Below are positions 23,236-64,000 of a stretch of 64,000 bases of DNA, in pieces. The notes below the pieces were generated by a model. The model made no database searches. It was not told the DNA's origin and saw only the letters and a list, made by a program, of their open reading frames with translations. This DNA is from Shinisaurus crocodilurus. Its lineage: Eukaryota; Chordata; Lepidosauria; Squamata; Shinisauridae. Every line of letters starts with the position of its first letter. The stretch's first letter is position 1. Location: assembly GCA_021292165.1 (NCBI GenBank), contig CM037876.1, positions 106,416,324 to 106,480,323 on the forward strand, given 5' to 3'. The translations under genes were made by a program, and so were the position numbers.

Positions 23236-24455
23236 CTGAGTATTTGTTCTGTATGTCAATCCTGTTTTCCATCGGTAAGATCTGCCTTTTTGCATATGAA
23301 TAAATAAGTCCTATTTTGTATCCTGTGGCATGATTGATTAAGATTTCTTCCTCACAGACCTTCTCTATAATGCCCTATCCTTGACCCCGCGTACTGTCTC
23401 CAGGTTTCCAAAAATGCCTGGGTGCTCCTGATGGGGAGTTGGAATGTCTGAGAATTTTGTTGCTGTTCACAAATCATGTGAACATGACCCATTCACAACC
23501 CGCTGAACTTGCATTTGAAAGTGCACACTTATGCAACTGCACACTTCCAAAAATGTGTATTTGTGTGTGTATATGCACTCACACAAATCCCCACAAAATT
23601 CACACTTTCAGGCTTTAGCCTATGGGCGGAAATACACATTTTCAGTTGAGGAAAATGCACATTTTAACAAATGCATACTTTTTCATTTGGTGTTTTTTCC
23701 AATCAGGAGGGGGAAAGATGCTCACGTTCAAACAAAGTGAAATGAGCTTCAAGGAAGCATTCAGAGAACCACAACAATCTTGAACATTGCATGTTTGCCC
23801 ATCCCTAAGTCAGGAGTGGTGGCAGTGACACTACCTGAGCAGACTTTGGGTATAATTAGTTATTTATTACTATTAAAGAGCCTCCGAAGTCATAGGGAGT
23901 TTCTGGACAGGAATCACCTGATTAATCCAAGTCTTGGTAACCTCCTGGTCATGGAACCAGCTATACCCTGGCCTGTGAGTGGAAGAGAGACCAGTTCAAA
24001 TAGAGTGTACCACTCCTGCTTGCCCTTCCCTTCCTTTATTTTCCTCAGCTGCCTCCACCAATCAGACTTAAACGCCTTCTGGGTCTCTTGTGGTAGTCCT
24101 TTTGGTAGAATGGGATTTGGCTTTTAGGCATGGGGGTGGATAATCCAACAAGAAAAGAAGACCTAAATAACAAAACTTTAAAAGTTTACTGAAAAGGTAT
24201 TATAATTAGGAAAAAGGTTTTAACGTCTGAATAGTTACAGTACACATACACACACAAAACAAAACCATAAGAGCAAAAGGGTGAGGAAGTAACCAGGGTA
24301 AACACATCCAGCTAATTCCTAACTATTTTCTCTAAATTCTTCCCAGCAATATCTTACTGTCATGAGTTCTCGGCTTTTCCAAGCATTCAGCTTCTCTCCA
24401 GAATTCTTCTCCCAAAAGCAGCCCTCTGACTTTCTTCCTTAGACATCTCTTTGTT
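23236..24455. other. Gene-free stretch
   Basis: No exon or element recognised. About 23500-23700 is repetitive in CACA/CATTTT words. Confidence 0.35.
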
Positions 24456-25078
24456 TTGTTTTTTGGACTCGACTGCCTAAGACAATGCCTTGCTGTTGTG
24501 GAACATCAGCATGGTCTCAGGTCAATCTCCAATTCCAGTCTATTTGACAGAGAGCTCTGGTATTGTAATCTGGTAAATTACCTTGTCTCATTTTTAATTC
24601 AAAGATATTATAGAGCCTTTACATTAGCCCGTTGTAATTCTCTCCCCTCAGCTGTACTTGAAGGTAGATATAGGAAAATTCCCAATAATGAATGTAAGTG
24701 TCCTTGTGAGTCAGGGGAAATTGAAACAGCGCCTCATGTTCTTCTATACTATTCCTTTTACTGCAACATACATAAAAGTTTTATTGAACCAATTTTGTCT
24801 AATCTGCCAGGACATTCAGATACCTTTTAAGTTCATTTGCTCCTTTCCGATCTTAAAGTATATAGTACTTTGAATGTTGCTAAATTTTGTGCAGTAGCGA
24901 TTAAAACACACCAGGCTTTAATTTGAGGTTTTACTTATATAAATCTACACTACGCGCTCTTTTTCAGTCTAACAATTGTTTTTTTGGATCTTGTTTTATG
25001 CTGTTAGCTTACAGTATATGCTGGTCAGTTGTCCGTAATAAATATCTATCTATCTATCTATCTATCCATCCATCCATC
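24456..25078 (+). mobile_element. Degraded APE-type LINE, segment D (C-terminus and tail)
   Basis: Frame 24456-24830 has FTLARCNSLPSAVLEGRYRK, then a Cys-rich knuckle CKCPCESGEIETAPHVLL, followed by a 3' UTR and a (TATC)n/(CATC)n tail at 25047-25078. It fits as the C-terminal end of the LINE interrupted since 22045. Confidence 0.75.
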
Positions 25079-25079
25079 C

Positions 25080-25356
25080 TAGACACCCCTTTGAGTCCTG
25101 AAATTTCAGCAGGAATTAATCATACAATATTTAGGCACATAATTTTGCCAAAGTGACTAAAAACTTGCTAGTCTCTCTCTGCAGCAAGCTGGTTGGAGTT
25201 TACCCAAACTATTTGAAAAGGAATTCATCAGCAAAGTAAACAGCACAGAATATCTGTGCAAGATGAAACAGGAAAGACTGCTTTATCTATTCCCCCCCCC
25301 CCATAAAGAATATAACTCAGAGGCACATTCTTCAGTGCATGTCTGTCTTGATAAGA
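25080..25356. other. Spacer without recognised feature
   Basis: Nothing recognised except a C-run at about 25291. Confidence 0.3.
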
Positions 25357-25694
25357 CAGGGGTGGAGAAACTCTTTCAGCTCAAGGACCTAATTCAATTT
25401 CAGAGAAGTTCTTGGGTGCTGCATTCCCGTGATGGGTGAGGCTGAAGGCAAAGGGGGTGGGGGCAAAAATACAAAAAAAAAATAATATGCCATCATATCA
25501 TAGCTTAAAGCTCTTACTTCAGTCAGTAACTAAGCCTTTGGAGAGGCATTTCAACCTTTTAGAATAGGGGGGAAACTACAAAAAGGCCAGGAAACCACGC
25601 AATGATAGGTGGTTGGAAGAAAGAGGGGGGGCTCGAGGAAGGGAAACCCCAGAGGGCCAGACTGGGCCCCTGGGCCTAACGTTCCCCACCCCTG
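25357..25694. mobile_element. hAT-like MITE (CAGGGGTGG ends)
   Basis: Left CAGGGGTGGAGAAACTC; right CTAACGTTCCCCACCCCTG. The ends are imperfect inverted repeats with the CAGGGG start usual for hAT. No clear 8-bp duplication. Confidence 0.55.
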
Positions 25695-26436
25695 ATATTG
25701 GTATATAAGGAGGAGAGACTGGAGATGGGTGCTGACAGACAAATTGCTTTCTTATATTGTTCTAGCAATGACGGTCTCACAACAGAGTCTTAATGCAAAT
25801 GCTTTTAATTCTGTTGCTGCATTTGTATTTGTATGTTACAATTGGACACTCAAGAGATATTAGTGTGTGAAACTGAAATGAATTATACCATTGGAAGGAA
25901 CCTCAAACAGAGCTTTCTTGTGTAAAATCTTTGTACTTTTATCTTCCACTAATTTAGAATGGAAAGCAAAAAATAACAGATATTTCACTGCACATCACAT
26001 GTCTCAACACAATCCGTTATATAACTCTTCAGGGGTGTGTCAAGCTGGTTTACCACCACAGGGTCATGAAAGCATTTAATTGCAGTTCCTTTAACAATTC
26101 CCCTCTTTTCATGTCATTCACTCTGTGAAGTGGTAAACAGGAATGTGAATATGCATCAGTGAAAAAAACCGTCCTATTTTCACTGTAGTGAAATTCATAC
26201 TTCGCTGTAAAATGAGTTCTGGCAAGAGATTAATATAAGTGTATTTCAGAGCCTTCCTAACACTTTGGTGGACACATGAACAGGGGTGAATGGTGCAGAA
26301 CATCTTACTTCTGCTGTAGAAAATTTTGACAGAATCAGGAATGCGCATATTCTGTTGCTCCACCTAAACTCCAGATAAGATTAGCCCTGTTCAAGCATTA
26401 GCCTGAATGCATAAGGGCTAAACATGAGAACAAAGC
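25695..26436. other. Gene-free stretch
   Basis: No exon or repeat recognised. Confidence 0.35.
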
Positions 26437-26640
26437 ATTTATTTATTTATTGCATTTACGTAGAAAAGGCTCTCAGAGTGGCTTACAAAGATTAATAATA
26501 AGACAGTCCTTGCCCTCAGCCTCACAATCTAAAATACATGACACAAAAGGAAAAGGGATTGGGAGGGAGGAGAAAAAATTGCAAAACTCAGGCACCAGTT
26601 CTTAGTTAAAAGGTTCTTATAGGTTTTCTTTAATTTTTTT
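26437..26640 (-). repeat. L2/CR1-like LINE 3' end
   Basis: A TTTATTTATTTATTG start, GTGGCTTACAAAGATTAA, and the AAAAGGGATTGGGAGGGAGG block shared with 4500-4700. Non-coding 3' part on minus. Confidence 0.5.
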
Positions 26641-26942
26641 CTTCTTTTGGGGGGTGGGGCAGGGAAGGGCAAAACAAGCTCCCTGCAGCTGCTCCCTCTC
26701 CAGCTGATGTATGGGGCCAGGTTGGTCTCCCCCTTGCTGTGATGTTAATCCTGTGAGGCATGGGGTGCAGCCTCCCAGTGGCCCTTGGTTCTCTGGCCGA
26801 TGGGTCAGGCATGCTATTTCCACCTCCAGTTTCCCTGTCTGCTCCGCCCTGACCTTCATGCATTCAGATGAACATGCTTAGAAGCCTCTGCACAACCAAG
26901 AACCCACACTGAGCAGTGTTCCCAATTGCATGGAGCCTTCTA

Positions 26943-27139
26943 GGAACATAGGAAGCTGCCTTATACTGAGTCAAACCATTGGTCCATCTAGCCCAGTATT
27001 GTTGACACTGGCTGGAAGCAGCTCTCCAGGTTTCAGACAGATGTTTTTTCCAGCTGTTCCTGGAGATGCTGGGGATCGAACCTGGGACCTTCTGCATTCA
27101 AAGCAGGTGTTCTACCACTAAGCTATGGCTCCTCCCCTC
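26943..27139 (-). mobile_element. tRNA-derived SINE, copy 2 (best preserved)
   Basis: On minus, GAGCCATAGCTTAGTGGTAG (A box), GAATGCAGAAGGTCCCAGG and GTTCGATCCCC (B box), a tRNA-like head. The body ends with CAGTATAAGGCAGCTTCC. Confidence 0.85.
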
Positions 27140-27559
27140 ACCTGAATGTGCACAGAAGCCTGCTTCAGACCTTGGCACTAAATGCACAAAGGGGGACAGG
27201 GACATTGAAGATGGGTCTAGAAGTACCCTGTCCCCTTTTAGACCTCATGTGTTCACACTCTACTGTAGAATCTGGAGTAGATTCTGCAACTGCAGTCTAG
27301 CCCAGGGATTGGCAGTGAAGCCTATCCTCTTCGGACCCAAGCATAATTTCTCTGTGCCTGGTACAAGCCTGTAACTTAGGCCTGCCTTCCCTACAAAAAG
27401 GCCCTGTTTGTTTTGAACAGTTGGAGGATTGGTGTCCTTTAGCTTCATTAGGTCCCTTTGTTGGCAGCTTGATATGTATTTATAGCCCGACATGGCAGTA
27501 TGGCATGAGTATATATTATTATTTGGTCCTCCTGCCTCCTCTGGCCAGTAATATCTCAA
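27140..27559. other. Gene-free stretch
   Basis: No feature recognised. Confidence 0.3.
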
Positions 27560-28020
27560 TAATGCTTTCTAATACAGTATTGTCCACATAGCTAGTCCCA
27601 GTTAGGAGTCTGGCTGCTGCATTCTGGACCAGCTATATTTTCCAAATAGTCTTCAAAGGCAGCCCCACATAGAGTGTATTACAGTAATCTAAATTAGACG
27701 TTACCAGTCACAGAGGCTTTATTTATTTATTTATTGTATTTTTACACTGCGTTCTGAAGCCAACCAAGGTGGTTTACAAAAATTTTTCAGAAGATTAAAA
27801 AAAAAAGTCAAATAAAAACACAGTACAACACTAAAATAAATTTAAAAACCATAACAATTTTTAAGCAAAGTTAGAAAGATGTGTCTTGACCCACTCCCTG
27901 GACACAGAAAGAGTGGGGGCCAGTCGCAGCTCCAAAGGGGGTGTGTTCCAAGGTTTGGAAGCAGAACAGGCTAAAGACCTTTCCCACGTGCCCGACAAGT
28001 GAGCCTCTGGAAGCAGGGTC
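27560..28020 (-). mobile_element. L2-like LINE fragments (RT C-term and 3' end)
   Basis: 27590-27712 parallels 19330-19445 (GCTGCATTCTGGACCAGCTA, CCCCACATAGAGTG). 27719-28020 is an L2-type 3' region beginning with a TTTATTTA run. Both are on minus. Confidence 0.6.
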
Positions 28021-28445
28021 TCCTCATGATCCCATTACAATTGGAGTGTGTTTGTACTACATATGAATATTGTTAATGAGGGCAAGAATGGGGAAGAGAA
28101 GTTGTTTGTGCATTATAACCAATGAAGATTTTATACCTGTATTATAAATTGATTTTTGGCACACACTGATTTAAGCCTCACCTATGAAAATGGCCCAGTT
28201 CTCATCCAACCACCTCCGGTGGACAATTGGGCAGTGGAACAGAATGGAGGTACCTGGTGGACAAGAGGAGCCAAAATCCAGTGCAGGCCATCATTGGCTT
28301 TTTAAGCCTCCTAGAGCTGTACCGTGTTGCCCCCGTGGGGCATACCTTTTATAGCCTTCCTCACACTACGATCCACAAAACAAGGCTTGTTTTTGTTTCC
28401 CAGCCCCCAGAACACAATAGCCCAGAACGGCCCCTCCATTTAAAT

Positions 28446-28538
28446 CAGTGTTCCCCAACCTGGGGTCCTCCAGCTCCATTGGACCACAACTCCCAGAATT
28501 CGCCAGCCAGCTGGAGGACCCCAGGTTGGGGAACACTG
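28446..28538. mobile_element. Short hAT-like foldback MITE with target duplication
   Basis: CAGTGTTCCCCAACCTGGGG and its inverse CCCAGGTTGGGGAACACTG, flanked by ATTTAAAT (28438-28445) and ATTTAAAA (28539-28546), 7 of 8 matching. It is related to, but distinct from, the CCTTGGG subfamily. Confidence 0.85.
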
Positions 28539-28647
28539 ATTTAAAACATTGATGCAAAAAAAACAACAAAAACAAAACAAAACAAAACGCTGTGCTGTGA
28601 GAGGCTACAAAACTTCCAACACATTCTGAAAGGTTCATCACCCATTG

Positions 28648-29086
28648 CAGGGGTCCCTAACCTTTTTGGATCCGTGGGCGCATTTGGGAATTTGAGAAAC
28701 TGCTGTGGGCACCACCACTAAATGGCTAGGCACATAATGGCTGCCGTGGGGGCGTGGCTAGTCAAGAGGTGGTGGGGCAGCAGGGGGAGAGAAACAGCGA
28801 GGTTAGTGGCAAGGAGGGAGCAAATTGAAAGAGTTGCTTCCTGGCCTGCCCAGTCTTCTTCCGTCCACACAGACCTTTCCCCTTTGCGCTCTCTTACCTC
28901 TCCACTCCCAGCCTCTAGCCTTGCTCTTTCTCTCTCCTCCACCCCTTCTCTTCCTACCCACTGAAAGGCAGCTGCAGCGGAGGAGAACCTGGCGCCCTAA
29001 CATTTTCCAAATGTTTATTTTTAAAAAACATTTTGAAGGGGGCAGGGAGTGAAGAGCTTAGTGGGCGCTGTGATGGGGGACCCCTG
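28648..29086. mobile_element. hAT-like element, 'CAGGGGTCCC' ends
   Basis: CAGGGGTCCC at the left and GGGACCCCTG at the right are a perfect 10-bp inverted repeat. The internal left part (GGGCGCATTTGGGAATTTGA, ATGGCTGCCGTGGGG) matches the 17.6 and 56.4 kb elements. No flanking duplication visible. Confidence 0.6.
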
Positions 29087-29991
29087 GGGGCTCCCGTTTA
29101 GTCATGTGTGACTGATGGATTTGGTTGGTTTGGCTAGCTCAGCAGCCATTGGCGGCCTGGGGCATTCCGTTCTGTTCCACATGGCTTCCGGGTATTAAGG
29201 GGTTAATAAAAGTATAATATTGGAAGGGTTTCCGTTCTTAAATATTGTTCTCAAGGCACGGGTCTCTCTAACACATACCATTGTTTTTGGCATCATATTA
29301 TAGGGTTATAAAGGGGCCATTCCGGGCCGCTCCGTTCCGGCTTTTACACCATCCCCGTCGCATTACATAAGTAGAGAAGCCGCAGTTCAAACATGTGCTT
29401 GAGAACAATCGGTTTCTTTCACGGCAGGAATGCTGCCAATAAATAGTGCAAGTTGATCGGACCCACCAGGTCTGGCGGAGCGGGATTTCCTAGGTTTAAT
29501 TCCACCCCTCAAGCTGCCTTGTAGCAATAGTAAAGCGTTTACGTTTGGGGTGAGTTTACGATCTCCTCTCCAAGTCCACCTAGTATTGTTTTCAAGAAGT
29601 GTGCCTTGTGGCGCCCTACGGTTTGTTTTTTTTTCTAACCAGCCTAGGCTCTTCCTTGTCCTGACCGATTCCCAGTTGTCAGCAGCTAGAATCCGGCGCC
29701 GCTCCGAATAGGTCTTTGCTCGATCTCTCTCTCGCCTCACGAGATGGTTGCTCAGTGCCTCGACCCCCTTTGCCTGGGCTCTGAGCGCGCGGCTGCCCCG
29801 GGGGCTGCTCGCTTTTCTTGCCCGGCGGTGGCGGCTCCCTTTGGGCTCCACCTTTGCAGTGCCCCGCCTGCCTGCCTGCGAGAGCCAAACAGGTACCGGA
29901 GCGTCTCCCCTGGCAGTGCCCATGTGCACAGGCAGGACCTGCTCGCCTAAGGCAGCGCCGGAGGAGGAGGAGGCCCCAAACTCGTCCGAAC

Positions 29992-62136
<32,145 letters not shown>

Positions 62137-63510
62137 GTAAGTGCTGTGAGGATTGTATATGCCATAGGAATGAATAAAGAATCCAAAATCCAGGAGGGAA
62201 TCTATTGTAGCTCCCTTCCCCTTTGGATTTGATTTGATATTCTCAGGTAATAAGCAGATGGAAGGGATACATTTTATAAATTTTACTGAATATCATAAGA
62301 GGTACAAATACAGAACATTCAGAATAAAATTGCAAGTCCACTTCTCTTCAAGCCATTGTCCAAAGTATTTAAAGGTGCTATTTGGACTCTGTTGAATGGG
62401 ACAACCATTGTGTCCCTTGCCCTGGTCATCTCCATATTCCATACAGCTAGGAGTTCAACAGGAATGTCAGCCATTACAACTGGGGAAGTTCTTGAGGGCC
62501 ATCAGGAAACAATCTGAAACTATCAGCCTCTGGGAGCAGATCAATCTAACAGGCTCCTAACCCAGCAGATGGTCAGGTCCACTGAAAGTCTAATCCTCAC
62601 TAGGAAATCATCCATCCATGACGATGGGACTGCTGAAAGTCCCTTCACCTACCGTTCACCATCTAACTGACACCAGATCAAAAGTGTGATGTACCAAATA
62701 TGTCAGGTTGATAACATTTTGGGACAAATCCGTGGCCCTGAAGTCCTGAGCCATCCCTAATCATGGATGTTAAAGTCCATCCTGGGGGACCAAAAACCCA
62801 GGGAACGTCCTCCACACCAAATTTGAGATCACCTTGAGAAGTGAGATGTTGGGTAATGTAGTGATCAGTACACCAGTAGAACCCCTGTTCTGTTCTGTGT
62901 GCCTAGCTATAAGTACAAAATATTGAAATTGGAAGTCTACCAGACAAAGAACCTTAAGATGGAAGAGGAAAAAAATGTAGACTACTGTGACTTGCCTCCC
63001 CCCCCCACCCCCAGACTATCAAGTCTATGTTGGTTCTATACTGAGAACTAGACAGGTGGGACAAACTCACTCAGCCCATCTCATCCATTCAAGTCTTGGT
63101 AATGCAAGCCAGGTTGACACCTGTATTCAAGATCATCCTAGATAATTATTTTCTGTGTAAATGCTGGCATGTGGCATGAGGAACCTATGGCCCTCCAGAT
63201 GCTGTTGAACTACAACTCCTATTATCCCTGACTATTTGCTATGCTGCCTAAGGCTGATGATCCTTCTCCCTTCACCAACTCCTACAGCCATACCATAGTT
63301 GGAATCACCTGACTCTCGGCAACAAAGTTGAAAGTAAAACTATGTAAATTTAAGCTACAGATAATATAGCAATGCAATAGGCATTCTCTTAGTGCCCATA
63401 GCAATATTGCCAACATCTACATCAGTGATGCCCCCAGAATAGTGATGGAACCATTCCACGGATGGAAGACCAAGCCCATGATCTCATCTCACCACACACA
63501 CACAAAGAGT
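62137..63510. other. Intron 8, first part
   Basis: No exon. About 63176-63245 is a half of a diverged hAT-like MITE (GGCCCTCCAGATGCTGTTG). C-run at 62998. Confidence 0.4.
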
Positions 63511-63912
63511 CTGTTCACACGTAATGACAACCCATCAGATAAACAACCGATGGGTTGTCGTGCACAAGCGAGAAGGAGCGTGCATGCTGTCTGCACTGCC
63601 TCTTCTGCCTTTACTCACCAACACATGATTGGCTCCTTCATAGGTTGCTGAGTGTGACATCCAAACGTGGACTGCTGGGTTGTTTAGGGGCTAAACAACC
63701 TAACGGTTAACCCAACAACAAACCATAGGTTAACAGCTGGGTTGTTTCGCCCCTAAACAACCCCAGGGCTCTGGGTTCAGACTTCATGCTCCACAACCTA
63801 CGGATGAGCCGATCGTGGGTTGCGCAGTAAAAGTGGAAGTGGCGGGCACACTAGAGGCAGCGCACCCACTCATGCACGACCACCCCAATGGTTGTCATTA
63901 CGTGTGAACCAG
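63511..63912. mobile_element. MITE with GTTCACACGTAATGACAACC ends, copy 3
   Basis: Left CTGTTCACACGTAATGACAA and right TTGTCATTACGTGTGAACC are inverted. Inside, GGGTTGTTTAGGGGCTAAAC pairs with GTTTCGCCCCTAAACAACCC. Confidence 0.75.
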
Positions 63913-64000
63913 GTCAATGACAGTGTCTTAACTGGTACATACCACTGTTGCTCAGCCAGCACAAGTCCATGAACAGACACCAGCAGACACACTCCAAGGA

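Noticed and set aside
62137..62232. Open frame running past the exon 8 donor
   Set aside because: Similarity to GLUT9 stops exactly at the GTAAGT donor; the rest is intron.

Overview
This is vertebrate nuclear DNA, most likely from a squamate reptile. The evidence is several copies of a SINE with a tRNA-like head and the tail typical of Sauria SINEs, together with CR1, L2-like, Penelope-like and other LINE copies, hAT and Tigger-like MITEs, and split genes with GT-AG introns. There is no bacterial or viral gene organisation. Almost all of the short open frames are chance or repeat-derived.

The one host gene is SLC2A9 (GLUT9, the facilitative urate/hexose transporter) on the plus strand. Eight coding exons (29992-30042, 34581-34679, 38905-39065, 40713-40837, 41464-41609, 49460-49592, 57289-57476, 62026-62136) join with compatible phases into 338 codons. 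They run from the N-terminus to about transmembrane helix 8, and the remaining exons lie beyond the right edge. A CpG-rich block at about 29.3-30.3 kb surrounds the first exon. A second possible first exon (15973-16050) lies 14 kb upstream. It also ends in GTG|GTAAGT, in the phase exon 2 needs, and encodes a short lysine-rich N-terminus like the short GLUT9 isoform of mammals. An LTR with a tRNA-Leu primer-binding site lies just upstream of it.

Layout: 1-15 kb has no recognised gene and holds MITEs, a U2 snRNA fragment, a CR1 relic and a large 1.8 kb palindrome (12.3-14.1 kb). 15.1-16.1 kb holds a 5S-derived SINE, the LTR and the distal exon. 16-25 kb is nested retrotransposon debris around a degraded APE-type LINE (18.5-25.1 kb). 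25-29.1 kb holds L2 tails, a tRNA-SINE and hAT elements. 29.3-62.1 kb is SLC2A9; its introns carry a Penelope-like element with hammerhead-like tail (32.6-34.5 kb), an antisense CR1 with a 481-codon open reverse transcriptase frame (50.4-51.9 kb), many foldback MITEs and 5S/CR1 SINEs. 62.1-64 kb is the start of intron 8 and ends with a MITE with long terminal inverted repeats.

The most interesting signals are the paired alternative first exons with the LTR, the chimeric 5S rRNA/CR1 SINE family, the hammerhead-like Penelope tails, the 1.8 kb palindrome, and the hAT foldback family with visible 8-bp target duplications. All calls are by eye; no alignment or database search was run.
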